Positions 34,723-44,252 are shown, counted from the stretch's first letter. The stretch is DNA of 64,000 nucleotides from Belnapia rosea (GCF_900101615.1 NZ_FMZX01000004.1:206665-270664); one strand, 5' to 3'. The notes: generated by a model from the sequence alone, not told the origin. Program-made: numbers and translations.

Positions 34723-35877
34723 ATGGCGGAACGCCGCATCGGGATCATCATGAACGGCGTCACCGGCCGCATGGGGACCAACCAGCATCTCATCCGCTCC
34801 ATCGCCGCCATCCGCGCCGATGGCGGCGTGCGGCTGGCGAATGGCGACCGGCTGGTGCCGGACCCGATCCTCGTCGGCCGCAACCGGGAACGGCTGGAAG
34901 CCCTGGCTCGGGCGCATGGGGTCGAGCGGGTCTCGACCGACCTCGATGCCTGCCTCGCCGATCCTGGCGACGAATTGTTCTTCGACGCGGCGACGACGCA
35001 GCTCCGCGCCGGGCTGATCGAGCGGGCGATCGCCGCCGGCAAGCACATCTATGTCGAGAAGCCGACGGCCGACCGGCTGGAGGATGCGCTCAAGGTGGCG
35101 CGGCTGGCCAAGGCGGCCGGCATCAAGCATGGCGTGGTGCAGGACAAGCTGTTCCTGCCCGGGCTGCGCAAGCTGAAGATGGTGATCGACAGCGGCTTCC
35201 TCGGGCGCATCTGCGCGGTGAAGGGCGAATTCGGCTACTGGGTCTTCGAGGGCGACCTGCAGCCGGCGCAGCGGCCCAGCTGGAACTACAAGGCGGCCGA
35301 AGGCGGCGGCATCATCCTCGATATGCTCTGTCATTGGCGCTACGTGCTCGACAACCTCTTCGGCGAGGTGGAGGCCGTCTCCTGCCTCGGCGCCACCCAT
35401 ATCCCGGAGCGCATCGGCGAGGACGGCAAGCCCTACAAGGCGGATGTAGACGACGCGGCCTATGCCACCTTCCAGCTGCGGGGCGGCGTCGTGGCGCATA
35501 TCAATTCGAGCTGGGTGACGCGGGTGCGGCGGGACGACCTCGCCACCTTCCAGGTGGACGGCACGCATGGCAGCGCCATCGCCGGCTTGCAGACATGCTG
35601 GACGCAGAGCCGGGTCAACACGCCGAAGCCGGTCTGGAACCCGGACGTGCCGCAGCCGATCGACTTCTTCGCCGGCTGGCAGGAGGTGCCGGGCACGCAG
35701 GACTACCCGAACGGCTTCCGCGTGCAGTGGGAGATGTTCCTGCGCCATCTCGCCGGCGAGATCGCGACCTTCCCGTGGGATCTCTTCGCCGGGGCCAAGG
35801 GCGTGCAGCTTGCCGAGGCGGGGCTCCGCAGCTGGCGCGAGCGCCGCTGGATCGACATCCCCGCGCTGGAGGGCTGA
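34723..35877 (+). CDS. Gfo/Idh/MocA-family NAD(P) oxidoreductase
   Basis: A 384-residue dehydrogenase. The N-terminal Rossmann loop is unusual (MNGVTGRMGTNQ) but the family lysine motif is clear (YVEKPTADRL). Further C-terminal domain residues include GGGIILDMLCHWRYVLD. It probably oxidises a sugar or cyclitol. ATG 34723 sits directly after GTG 34720, with GGGAGGACGAGG upstream. It heads a four-gene unit: oxidoreductase, DUF993, isomerase/epimerase, Bug binding protein. Confidence 0.88.
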   Translation: MAERRIGIIMNGVTGRMGTNQHLIRSIAAIRADGGVRLANGDRLVPDPILVGRNRERLEALARAHGVERVSTDLDACLADPGDELFFDAATTQLRAGLIERAIAAGKHIYVEKPTADRLEDALKVARLAKAAGIKHGVVQDKLFLPGLRKLKMVIDSGFLGRICAVKGEFGYWVFEGDLQPAQRPSWNYKAAEGGGIILDMLCHWRYVLDNLFGEVEAVSCLGATHIPERIGEDGKPYKADVDDAAYATFQLRGGVVAHINSSWVTRVRRDDLATFQVDGTHGSAIAGLQTCWTQSRVNTPKPVWNPDVPQPIDFFAGWQEVPGTQDYPNGFRVQWEMFLRHLAGEIATFPWDLFAGAKGVQLAEAGLRSWRERRWIDIPALEG

Positions 35878-35880
35878 GCC

Positions 35881-37038
35881 GTGCCAAGCATCGACCTGCC
35901 GAAGGGCACGGGCGTCGAGCGGTTCACGCTGAGCGAGCCGCGCGTCTTCCCGAAGGCGAGGCCGCCTTTCCCGCGCATGGCGCTGGCAGCGGCGCATGTG
36001 GTGGCGGACCCGTTGGCCGAGCAGGATCCCTGGCTCGACATCAAGGTGGATTGGGACCGCACCATCGCCTTCCGCCGCCATCTCTGGTCGCTCGGCCTCG
36101 GCGTCGCCGAGGCGATGGATACCGCGCAGCGCGGCATGGGCCTCGACTGGGCCGGCGCACAGGAGCTGGTGCGCCGCAGCCTCGACGCCATGCGCGACGT
36201 GCCGGGCGCGGTGATGGCGAGCGGCGCGGGGACGGACCACCTTGCACCGGAGCCCGACGTCACGGTGGATGACGTCATCCGCGCCTATGAGGAGCAATGC
36301 GCGGCCATCGAGGCGATGGGCGGCCGCATCATCCTGATGGCCTCGCGCGCCCTGGCGAAGGCGGCGCGCGGGCCGGCGGATTACGAGCGGGTCTATGCCC
36401 GCATCCTGTCGCAGGTGAGGGAGCCGGTGATCATCCACTGGCTCGGCGAGATGTTCGACCCGGCGCTCGAGGGCTACTGGGGCGCGGGCGAGCACTACAA
36501 GGCGATGGAGACGGCGCTGGCCGTCATCACCTCCCACGCCGCCAAGGTGGACGGGGTGAAGATCAGCCTTCTCGACAAGGAGAAGGAGATCGCCATGCGC
36601 CGCCGCCTGCCCCCTGGCGTGCGGATGTACACCGGTGACGACTTCAACTACGCCGAGCTCATCGCCGGCGATGCCGAGGGGCATTCCGATGCGCTGCTCG
36701 GCATCTTCGACCCGATCGCGCCGGCGGTGGGCGGTGCGCTGGCGGCGCTCTCGGCCGGGGACCTCGCGGGCTTCCACGGCATCCTGGCGCCGACGGTGCC
36801 GCTCAGCCGCCACATCTTCCGGGCGCCGACGCGCTTCTACAAGACGGGCGTGGTCTTCATGGCCTGGCTGGCTGGCCACCAGGACCATTTCACCATGCTC
36901 GGCGGCCAGCAATCGGCGCGCAGCATCGGGCACCTCGCGGAGCTGTTCCGCCTGGCCGATGCGGCGGGGCTGCTGCAGGACCCGGACCTTGCCGTGGCAC
37001 GGATGCGGGCGCTGCTGGCGGTGCATGGTGTGGCATGA
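35881..37038 (+). CDS. DUF993 protein (dihydrodipicolinate-synthase-like barrel)
   Basis: A 385-residue protein of the DUF993 group, distant relatives of the DapA/NAL aldolase superfamily. A Schiff-base lysine candidate lies in KVDGVKISLLDKEKE. Other family text is IIHWLGEMFDPALEGYWG and YTGDDFNYAELI. GTG start three bases after the preceding stop. Sitting between an Idh-type oxidoreductase and a sugar epimerase, it may cleave or hydrate a sugar-acid intermediate; the real reaction is unknown. Confidence 0.85.
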   Translation: MPSIDLPKGTGVERFTLSEPRVFPKARPPFPRMALAAAHVVADPLAEQDPWLDIKVDWDRTIAFRRHLWSLGLGVAEAMDTAQRGMGLDWAGAQELVRRSLDAMRDVPGAVMASGAGTDHLAPEPDVTVDDVIRAYEEQCAAIEAMGGRIILMASRALAKAARGPADYERVYARILSQVREPVIIHWLGEMFDPALEGYWGAGEHYKAMETALAVITSHAAKVDGVKISLLDKEKEIAMRRRLPPGVRMYTGDDFNYAELIAGDAEGHSDALLGIFDPIAPAVGGALAALSAGDLAGFHGILAPTVPLSRHIFRAPTRFYKTGVVFMAWLAGHQDHFTMLGGQQSARSIGHLAELFRLADAAGLLQDPDLAVARMRALLAVHGVA

Positions 37039-37853
37039 GCGCGCCGGGGCCTCTCTCGCTCAACACGGTGACGGTGCGGGACCGCTGGAGCCTCGCGCAA
37101 TGCATCGAGGGCTGCGCGCGGCACGGCATCCCGGGCATCTCGCCCTGGCGGGACAAACTCGCCGAGCTGGGCGTGGCGCAGGCGGCGCGGCAGATCCGCG
37201 ATGCGGGGCTGTTCGTCTCCGGCCTCTGCCGCGGCGGGATGTTCCCCGCGGCCGATGCCGCCGGGCGGCGGGCCGCCATCGAGGATAACCTCCGTGCCAT
37301 CGAGGAGGCGCAGGCGATCGGCGCCGCCTGCCTCGTGGTCCTCGGCGGCGGCCTGCCGCCCGGCTCGAAGGACCTCCCGGGCGCGCGGGCGATGTTCCGC
37401 GACGGGCTGGCCGCGATCCTGCCGGCGGCGCGCGCGGCCGGCGTCACCCTCGCGCTCGAGCCGCTGCACCCGATGACCTGCGCCGACCGCAGCGTGCTCT
37501 CGACGCTCGGCCAGGCGCTCGACCTCGCCGAGGAATTCGGCGAGGGCGTCGGGATCGCGCTCGATGTCTACCATGTCTGGTGGGACCCGGACCTGGCGCG
37601 GCAGATGCAGCGGGCGCGGGGGCGGATCGCCGCCTTCCATGCCTGCGACTGGCTGATGCCGACGACCGACCTCGTCTTCGACCGCGGCATGATGGGCGAC
37701 GGGGTGATCGACATCCCCGCCATCCGCGCCATGGCCGAGGCCGCCGGCTATGCCGGGCCCTGCGAGGTGGAGATCCTATCCCGCCGCTGGTGGGCCGAGG
37801 ATCCGGACACGGTGCTGGAGACGATCAAGGCGCGGCACGCGACCGCCTGCTGA
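37035..37853 (+). CDS. Sugar phosphate isomerase/epimerase (TIM barrel)
   Basis: A 272-residue xylose-isomerase-like barrel, overlapping the DUF993 stop by ATGA. Metal-binding patterns are visible: ALEPLHPMT, ALDVYHVWWDPD, AFHACDWLMP and CEVEILSRRWW. Such proteins isomerise or epimerise keto-sugars and usually partner Gfo/Idh enzymes in cyclitol or sugar-acid pathways. The first strand (NTVTVRDRWSLAQCIEGC) is typical of the group found beside DUF993. Confidence 0.88.
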   Translation: MSAPGPLSLNTVTVRDRWSLAQCIEGCARHGIPGISPWRDKLAELGVAQAARQIRDAGLFVSGLCRGGMFPAADAAGRRAAIEDNLRAIEEAQAIGAACLVVLGGGLPPGSKDLPGARAMFRDGLAAILPAARAAGVTLALEPLHPMTCADRSVLSTLGQALDLAEEFGEGVGIALDVYHVWWDPDLARQMQRARGRIAAFHACDWLMPTTDLVFDRGMMGDGVIDIPAIRAMAEAAGYAGPCEVEILSRRWWAEDPDTVLETIKARHATAC

Positions 37854-37872
37854 CGCAAGAAGGGAGGAGGCT

Positions 37873-38517
37873 ATGATGCTTCGTCGCAGCCTGCTGGGTG
37901 CGGCGCTGGCCGCGCCCGGGCTGGCGCGGGCCCAGGGCCCCGTACAAGCCTGGGCACCGCAACGGCCGATCCGCTTCGTCGTGCCTTTCCCGGCCGGGGG
38001 CGGCACCGATGTCGCGGCGCGCATCCTGGCGGAGCGGCTGACGGAGGGGCTCGGCCAGCCCGTCATCGTCGAGAACCGCACGGGCAGCGGCGGCAATATC
38101 GGCATGGAGAATGTCGTCCGCAGCGCACCCGACGGGCATGCGATCGTGATGGGCACGACGGGCACGCTGACGATCAACCCGCATCTCTATCCGACCCTCG
38201 GCTTCGACCCGGCGCGGGACCTGGCGCCGGTCTCGCTGCTGCCGGATGTGCCGACCATGGCGGAGATCGACCTTCCGGGGGCCGAGAGCACCTCCTGGGG
38301 CGCGGTGCTGGCATTGGCCGGCACGCCGGAGCCGGTGGTGGCGCGGCTGCAGGCGGCGCTCGGCGAGGCGGTGGCGCAGCCCGCGGTGCGGGCGCGCATG
38401 GCCCAGGCCGGGGCGGATGCCGCCACCTCCACCCCCGCCGAGCTCGCATCGCTGATGCGGCGCGAGACGGAGCGTTGGGGACGGGTCGTGCGGGAGGCGG
38501 GGATTACCGTGGGGTAG
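37873..38517 (+). CDS. Bug-type (TctC-like) solute-binding protein with internal deletion
   Basis: A 214-residue product where the family has about 320. The N-terminal part is normal: a signal peptide (RRSLLGAALAAPGLARAQ), RPIRFVVPFPAGGGTD and the ligand loop GSGGNIGMENV. At residue 123 the text jumps from FDPARDLAPVSLL directly to PDVPTMAEIDLPG, which normally lies about 100 residues later. The frame is kept, so one lobe of the binding protein is mostly missing. It is the last gene of the catabolic unit, with a strong AGGGAGGAGG ribosome site. It probably cannot bind ligand normally; reading frame preservation may be chance. Confidence 0.8.
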   Translation: MMLRRSLLGAALAAPGLARAQGPVQAWAPQRPIRFVVPFPAGGGTDVAARILAERLTEGLGQPVIVENRTGSGGNIGMENVVRSAPDGHAIVMGTTGTLTINPHLYPTLGFDPARDLAPVSLLPDVPTMAEIDLPGAESTSWGAVLALAGTPEPVVARLQAALGEAVAQPAVRARMAQAGADAATSTPAELASLMRRETERWGRVVREAGITVG

Positions 38518-38556
38518 GGCGGGATCGCCGGGGGCCGGAACGGCCGGAGGCGTACA

Positions 38557-39798
38557 TCACGCCCTGGCCATCCGCTCCAGCACCGGCAGGAGGTGCGGCT
38601 TCAGCGCCGGCCAATTCTCGCTCATCGGGAAGTGGCCGAGGCCGGGCATGATTTCGAGCGTCGCGCCGGGGATGGCGGCGGCGGTGGCGCGGCTGTCCTC
38701 CGGCCGGCAGGAATAGTCGTACTCGCCGGTGAGCAGGGCGACGGGGCAGCGGGTGGTGTCGATCCGCGCCAGCTTGGGGCGGAGGTCTCCCTCCTCGGCG
38801 TAGAAATGCAGGTCGCCGCGGAAGATGCCGGGGCCGCCCTGGGCATAGTGCCAGAGGGTCTCCCATTTCGAGGCTTCGGGTGACGCAGGGCCGACCAGGC
38901 CGGAGACCATGGCGCTGCAGGCCTCGCCGCCATGGATGTGCGGGTGGTGCAGGGCGCCGAGGTCGTAGTAGCGCCCGGTGAAGGCGCTGCCCTGCAGGCC
39001 GATGACGCCGCCGAGGGCATCCGGGTGCTCCGCCGCCAGGTCGAGCACGATGCGGCCGCCGATGGAGCAGCCCATCACGACCGGCCGCTCGAGCCGGAGG
39101 GCGGCGGCGACGGTCATGACCAGGCCGGTGTAGCCGGCGGTGGTGAGGCGGTATTCCTCCCGCTCCCAGCCCGGCGGCGGGCTCGACTTGCCATGCCGCG
39201 GCATGTCGAAGGCGATGCAGCGGAAGCGGGCGGTGATGTCGGCATCGTTCAGCAGGTCGCGCCATTGCCGGCCATCGCTGCCGGCGGTGTGCAGCAGCAG
39301 TAGGGGCGGGCCGGAGCCAGCCTCCTCGACATAGAGGCGATGCGGCCGGCCGGCGATGTCGAGGCGGAGATAGCGGCCGGTGATGGGCTCGACGGTGACG
39401 TTGCCGAAGGCCGGTGCGGCGGCCACCGCAGGCCGTGGATGGCCGGCGAGATGGGCCAGCACCCCCTTGAACCAGAGGAGATGGGCGAAGAACAGGTCGG
39501 TGTCGCCCTCCACCATGAGGGCGCCCTGGCGGCGCAGCGCCAGCAGGTCGTGCCAGCCGGGCTCCGGGCTGGGCGCGGCGAAGCGGGCGAAGCCCTCGGC
39601 GGTGATGCGGAGCGCCAGGGTGGAGCGTGGCATCAGGAAAGGGCCGGGGCGGAGCGCGGCGAGGCTTCCGTCATGCAGGGAGAGCAGCCAGGCCTCGTCG
39701 CCGATCCCGAGCAGCAGCTCGGCGGTGAGGTGGCGGCCATGGCGGGCGAGGTCGGGCTCGGCCAGGCGCGTGGCCAGGCTGTCCATCCGGGATTGCAT
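38557..39798 (-). CDS. Alpha/beta hydrolase with N-terminal extension
   Basis: A 413-residue protein. Residues 1-125 or so form a separate domain with an SCP2-like feel (LAALRPGPFLMPRSTLALR). The hydrolase core follows: LLLLHTAGSDGRQW oxyanion loop, nucleophile elbow GCSIGG, acid TGEYDYSC, and the histidine in GLGHFPMSEN. The substrate is unknown. Start ATG 39798 has GGGAGG upstream; a second ATG five codons later is possible. It probably heads the minus-strand unit's end after HyuB (31-base gap). Confidence 0.85.
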   Translation of the reverse strand: MQSRMDSLATRLAEPDLARHGRHLTAELLLGIGDEAWLLSLHDGSLAALRPGPFLMPRSTLALRITAEGFARFAAPSPEPGWHDLLALRRQGALMVEGDTDLFFAHLLWFKGVLAHLAGHPRPAVAAAPAFGNVTVEPITGRYLRLDIAGRPHRLYVEEAGSGPPLLLLHTAGSDGRQWRDLLNDADITARFRCIAFDMPRHGKSSPPPGWEREEYRLTTAGYTGLVMTVAAALRLERPVVMGCSIGGRIVLDLAAEHPDALGGVIGLQGSAFTGRYYDLGALHHPHIHGGEACSAMVSGLVGPASPEASKWETLWHYAQGGPGIFRGDLHFYAEEGDLRPKLARIDTTRCPVALLTGEYDYSCRPEDSRATAAAIPGATLEIMPGLGHFPMSENWPALKPHLLPVLERMARA

Positions 39799-39828
39799 TC
39801 TTGGTTGTCCTCCCTTGGTGCGGCCGGG

Positions 39829-41409
39829 TCAGTCCGGTGGGTCATAGCCGCCGCCGCCGCTGGTCTGGAGGATAACCCGATCGCCCTCCCGCACCAGCAG
39901 GTTGGCCTTGCCGCGCAACTCCTCCTCGGTCCCATCCGGGCGGCGCAGCAGGCAGCGGAAGGGGGCGCCGGGGGCGCCGCCGGCCAGGCCCCAGGGCGGG
40001 ATGACGCGGCGCTCGAACATGGTGGTCAGCGACATCTCCGGGGCGAGGACATGGTAGTCGCGCTCGGTGCCGGCGCCGCCCGCATGGCGCCCCGTGCCGC
40101 CGGAGCCGGGGCGGAGGGTGTGGTGCTCGATGCGGATCGGGAATTCCGCCTCGATGATCTCGGCCGGAGTGTTGTTGGTGTTGGTGAGGTGGACGCGCGT
40201 GGCGGCACTGCCGGGCCTGTCGTGGCGCGCGCCCTCGCCGCCGCCATGCGGCTCGTAGAGGGTCTTCCAGGCACCGTCGCGGCCGGCGCCGCCGAAGATC
40301 AGCAGCCCGGCGGTGGTGGAGCCGCCGGCCGAGAGGCGTTCCGGGATGGTCTCGGCGAAGGCGCGGAAGATGGCATCCACCAGACGCTGCGAGGTCTCGT
40401 GGTTGCCGCCGACCAGCGGCTTCTCGCGTGGCGGGTCGAGCAGGGAGCCAGGGCGCGTCACGACGGTGAGCGGGCGGTAGCAGCCGCCATTGGGCTGGAT
40501 CTCCGGCCCGGCGATGGCCTTCATCGCATAATAGACGGCGGCCGCGGTGACATAGGGCGTGGTGTTGAGCGGGCCGGCGAGGGCGTCATCGGTCGCCGAG
40601 AAGTCGAAGCTCGCCCGGTCACCCTCGACGCTGATGCGCACGCGGATGGCGGCGGGCGCGCCGCCCGGCCCGTCATCGTCGAGGAAATCCTCGCCCTCGA
40701 AGACGCCCTGCGGGAGCGATGCGATGGCGGCCCGCATGGCGGCCTCCGACCGGTCGTGCAGCGCCGCCATCGCCGCCTCCACCGTCGCGGCACCATGGGT
40801 GGCGCAGAGGTCGAGCAGGCGGCGCTCGGCGGTCGCCGTGGCGGCGAGCTGGGCGAGCATGTCGCCCTCGCGCTCGGCCGGGCCGCGGACATTGTTCAGC
40901 ACCACCGCGATCTTCTCCTCATCCGGCCCCTCGGCGGTGAAGAGGCGGAGCGGCGGCAGGCGCAGGCCCTCCTGCACGCTCTCGGTCGCCGCGGCGACAT
41001 AGGAGCCGGGCCAGGCACCGCCGATATCGGCCCAATGCGCCAGGCTGACCGCGAAGGCCAGCAGGCGCCCCTCGGCGAAGACGGGGCGGATGGCCTTCAC
41101 ATCCGGCAGGTGGTTGCCGCCGAGCTCGGGCAGGTTGGTGAACCAGACATCGCCGGGGCGGAGGCGCTCGGCGGGCACGCGCTCGAGGAAGGCGCCGACG
41201 GTGAAGCTCATCACCCCAAGATGGACGGGGATGTCGCGCCCCTGCGCGACCAGCTGGCCGCGCGCATCGGTCAGCGCCGAGGACAGGTCGCCGGCCTCGC
41301 GCAGCAGGGGCGAGCGGGCGGCGCGCATGACGACGAAGGACATCTCCTCGGCGATGCCGGTGAGGGCGTGGCGGAGGACTTCCAGGCGGAAGGGATCGGG
41401 CGTGCTCAT
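39829..41409 (-). CDS. Hydantoinase B/oxoprolinase-family subunit
   Basis: A 526-residue HyuB-type protein. Family text: FVVMRAARSPLLREAGDLSS near the start, VHLGVMSFTVGAFLE, LPELGGNHLPDVK, and the closing GGGGYDPP. HyuB works with HyuA as an ATP-dependent N-methylhydantoin or 5-oxoproline hydrolase, or as an acetone-carboxylase relative. The gene overlaps hyuA by four bases. Confidence 0.92.
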   Translation of the reverse strand: MSTPDPFRLEVLRHALTGIAEEMSFVVMRAARSPLLREAGDLSSALTDARGQLVAQGRDIPVHLGVMSFTVGAFLERVPAERLRPGDVWFTNLPELGGNHLPDVKAIRPVFAEGRLLAFAVSLAHWADIGGAWPGSYVAAATESVQEGLRLPPLRLFTAEGPDEEKIAVVLNNVRGPAEREGDMLAQLAATATAERRLLDLCATHGAATVEAAMAALHDRSEAAMRAAIASLPQGVFEGEDFLDDDGPGGAPAAIRVRISVEGDRASFDFSATDDALAGPLNTTPYVTAAAVYYAMKAIAGPEIQPNGGCYRPLTVVTRPGSLLDPPREKPLVGGNHETSQRLVDAIFRAFAETIPERLSAGGSTTAGLLIFGGAGRDGAWKTLYEPHGGGEGARHDRPGSAATRVHLTNTNNTPAEIIEAEFPIRIEHHTLRPGSGGTGRHAGGAGTERDYHVLAPEMSLTTMFERRVIPPWGLAGGAPGAPFRCLLRRPDGTEEELRGKANLLVREGDRVILQTSGGGGYDPPD

Positions 41410-43400
41410 GCATCCTCCCGCAGCAGCAGGATATGGCCACCGGGCTGCGCCGCCGCGGACCAGCCCGGCGGGACGAGGATGGTGGACCAGTCATCCTCGA
41501 TGATGGCGGGGCCGGCGATGCGGTGCGGCAGGGCGAGGCCCGCCCGTTCATAGCGCGGCGTCGGCACCGGCCCGGCCGGGGCGAACCAGCAGGGATCGGT
41601 GGCGAAGGGGCGGGGCGGGGCGGCCTCGGCGGCTGGCGCGGCAAGGTCCATCTGGCGGGGCGCGGCGACGCGGAGGCGGAGGCCGAGCATCTCCCAGGCC
41701 TCGCCGGAGGCGAAGCCGAACAGGGCGCGGTGCCGCTCCTCGAAGGCGAGGCCGAGCCCCGCGCCATCGACTGGCCCAGGCAGGGGCACGTCCACCGCAT
41801 AGGACTGGCCGCGGTAGCGGATGAGGCCGGTCTCCTCCACCGCCAGCGCCTCCCGCGCCACGCCCTGGGCGAGGAGGGGGGCGGCCAGCTCATCCAGCAG
41901 CGCCGCGCGGGCCCCGGCCAGCCGGGCGGCATCGAAATCCTCGCCCGGCAGGCGGAGGGTGCGCTGCCGCGTGTAGCTCATCTCGGCGGCGACGCAGCCG
42001 AGGGCGGAGAAGGCGGAGGAGGCGTGCGGCACCAGCACGCGGCGGATGCCATAGGTCGCGGCGAGGCCGGCGGCATGCATCGGCCCCATGCCGCCGAAGG
42101 CCAGCAGCGTGGCGCCACGGCCATCGACGCCGCGCTCGACGGTGATCTTGTTGAGCGCCCGGGCCATGGTGGCATCGGCCACGCGCAGCACGCCGAGCGC
42201 CAGCTCCACCACCGGGAGGCCGAGCCTGTCTGCCAGCGGCGCGAAGGCGGCGGCGGCGCGCGCCGCGTCCAGCGTGATGGTGCCGCCCAGCCGGCGGCGC
42301 GGGTTGAGGTAGCCGAGGATGGTGTTGGCATCGCAGACGGTGGGCGCGGTGCCGCCCCGGCCATAGCAGGCGGGGCCCGGCTCCGCGCCGGCGCTGCGGG
42401 GGCCGACGGAGAGGCCGCCCGGCCCGTGCTGGACGATGGAGCCGCCACCGGCGCCGATGGACTCGATGGCGACCATCGGCTGGCGCAGCGGCTGGTCGGC
42501 CAGCTTCGCATCGAGGGTGATCTCGGCGCGGCCATCGAGGATCAGCGCGACATCGGTGGTGGTGCCGCCCATGTCGAAGGAGAGCAGGGCGGCTTCGCCC
42601 GTCTCGCGCGCCACGACGGCGGCCGCGGCGACGCCGGCGGCGGGGCCGGACAGGGCCATCAGCAGGGGGCGTTCCGCCGCCGCCTCGGGCGAGGCCATGC
42701 CGCCGGCCGAATGCATGACATGAAGCTGCACCCTGGCCGGCAGCTCGGCGCGGAGGCGGGCGAGGTACTCGGCCGCGAGCGGCATGACGGCGGCATTCAG
42801 CACCGTCGCCACGCAGCGCTCGTACTCGCGCGCCTCCGGGTTCACCTGATGCGAGAGCGAGAGGTAGGGCACCCGGCCGCGCAGCCGCTCGGCCAGCGCC
42901 GCCTCATGCGCCGGGTTGGCGTAGCTGTGCAGCAGCATGACGGCGATGGAGCGGGCGCCGGTCGCCAGCGCCGCATCCACCGCTGCGTCGATGTCGGTGA
43001 GCGGGCGGAGGATGCTGCCGTCATGCGCCATGCGCTCGGCGACCGGGATCCGGCGCCCGGGCGGGACGAGCGGTGCCGGCTTCGGCGGCACCTCCAGCCG
43101 GTAGAGGTCCTTCCGGCTCTGCCGGCCGATCTCGATGACATCCTCGAAGCCAGCGGTCGCCAGGAGCGTCACCGGCTCCAGCCTGCCCTCGACGATGGCA
43201 TTGGTGACGCGGGTGGTGCCATGCACCAGGTCGGCGATCCCGGCGGGCTCGATCCCGATCGCCTCCAGCGCGGCGAAGATGCTGCCGACGGGGTCGGCGA
43301 GGCGGGAGGGCACCTTGGCGGTGCGGAATTCGGCGCCTCGTGCGGCGACGATGTCGGTGAAGGTGCCGCCAATATCGATGCCGACCTGCCAGCCTGCCAT
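41406..43400 (-). CDS. Hydantoinase A/oxoprolinase-family subunit
   Basis: A 664-residue HyuA-type ATPase subunit. The N-terminus has the ASKHA phosphate loop (GIDIGGTFTDIVA), followed by LVHGTTRVTNAIVEG. The second phosphate motif is SFDMGGTTTDVAL. The start MAGWQVGIDIGG was chosen over a much longer open frame that runs antisense through the SDR gene. Substrate cannot be told from the sequence. Confidence 0.92.
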   Translation of the reverse strand: MAGWQVGIDIGGTFTDIVAARGAEFRTAKVPSRLADPVGSIFAALEAIGIEPAGIADLVHGTTRVTNAIVEGRLEPVTLLATAGFEDVIEIGRQSRKDLYRLEVPPKPAPLVPPGRRIPVAERMAHDGSILRPLTDIDAAVDAALATGARSIAVMLLHSYANPAHEAALAERLRGRVPYLSLSHQVNPEAREYERCVATVLNAAVMPLAAEYLARLRAELPARVQLHVMHSAGGMASPEAAAERPLLMALSGPAAGVAAAAVVARETGEAALLSFDMGGTTTDVALILDGRAEITLDAKLADQPLRQPMVAIESIGAGGGSIVQHGPGGLSVGPRSAGAEPGPACYGRGGTAPTVCDANTILGYLNPRRRLGGTITLDAARAAAAFAPLADRLGLPVVELALGVLRVADATMARALNKITVERGVDGRGATLLAFGGMGPMHAAGLAATYGIRRVLVPHASSAFSALGCVAAEMSYTRQRTLRLPGEDFDAARLAGARAALLDELAAPLLAQGVAREALAVEETGLIRYRGQSYAVDVPLPGPVDGAGLGLAFEERHRALFGFASGEAWEMLGLRLRVAAPRQMDLAAPAAEAAPPRPFATDPCWFAPAGPVPTPRYERAGLALPHRIAGPAIIEDDWSTILVPPGWSAAAQPGGHILLLREDA

Positions 43401-43490
43401 GCGCTGCCCTATCCGCTGCGGCGGGCATCCTGCCTGCCGCGTTGCGTGATGACCACCCCTTGGGCAATGCTCATCCTGCGGAGGGTGAGC

Positions 43491-44252
43491 ATGCGATTGA
43501 AGGGCAAGGTGGCGATCATCACCGGCGGCGGCTCCGGCCTCGGCCGGGCGAGCGCGGAGCTTTTCGCGCGCGAGGGCGCGCGGCTGGTGGTGGTGGACCG
43601 CGATGCGGCCGGGGCGGCGGAAAGCGTTCGCCTGATCGAGGCGGCGGGCGGCGAGGCCATGGCGCTTGTCTCCGATGTGGGCGAGCCGGGAAGCGCGGAT
43701 CGCGACGCGGCGGCGGCGCTCGGCCGCTTCGGGCGCATCGACATCCTCTGCGCCTTCGCCGGCTTCTCCTGCGGCGGGACGGTGCTGACCACCGACCCGG
43801 CGGATTGGGATGCGGTGTTCCGCGCCAATGTCGGCGGCACCTGGCTCTGGGCGCGGGCGGTGATCCCGGCCATGCAGCGGCAGGGTGGCGGCGCGATCGT
43901 CACCACCGCCTCCCAGCTCGCCCTGGCGGGCGGTCGGGGCAATACGGCCTATATCGCGGCCAAGGGCGCCATCCTCAGCCTCACGCGGACGATGGCGCTG
44001 GACTTCGTCGGCGACAACATCCGGGTGAACGCGCTGGTGCCCGGCGCCATCGACACGCCGCTGCTCCGGCGGAGCTTCGCCCGGCACCAGGAGCCGGAGC
44101 CGATGATGGCCGCCTCCCGCGCGCGGCATGCCATGGGGCGGTTCGGCCGGGCGGAGGATGTGGCGGAGGCTGCCTTGTTCCTGGCCAGCGATGCTGCCGC
44201 TTTCACCACCGGCACGACGCTGGCGGTGGATGGCGGGTGGCTGGCTGCCTAG
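43491..44252 (+). CDS. Short-chain dehydrogenase/reductase (SDR)
   Basis: A 253-residue classical SDR. The cofactor loop is TGGGSGLG at 11-18. The catalytic serine is in TTASQLALAG and the YxxxK motif is YIAAK. The end VDGGWLAA is typical. The acidic residue after strand 2 (VVVDRD) favours NAD(H). Divergent from hyuA with 90 bases between. Start ATG 43491 with GGAGGGTGAGC upstream; the longer frame is an antisense artefact. Confidence 0.93.
   Translation: MRLKGKVAIITGGGSGLGRASAELFAREGARLVVVDRDAAGAAESVRLIEAAGGEAMALVSDVGEPGSADRDAAAALGRFGRIDILCAFAGFSCGGTVLTTDPADWDAVFRANVGGTWLWARAVIPAMQRQGGGAIVTTASQLALAGGRGNTAYIAAKGAILSLTRTMALDFVGDNIRVNALVPGAIDTPLLRRSFARHQEPEPMMAASRARHAMGRFGRAEDVAEAALFLASDAAAFTTGTTLAVDGGWLAA

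Noticed and set aside
39340..41553. Plus-strand open frame opposite HyuB
   Set aside because: Low-complexity antisense translation; HyuB on the other strand has clear family motifs.
41433..43490. Plus-strand frame upstream of the SDR
   Set aside because: It is in frame with the SDR but is the complement of HyuA; the SDR begins at the ATG with a ribosome site at 43491.
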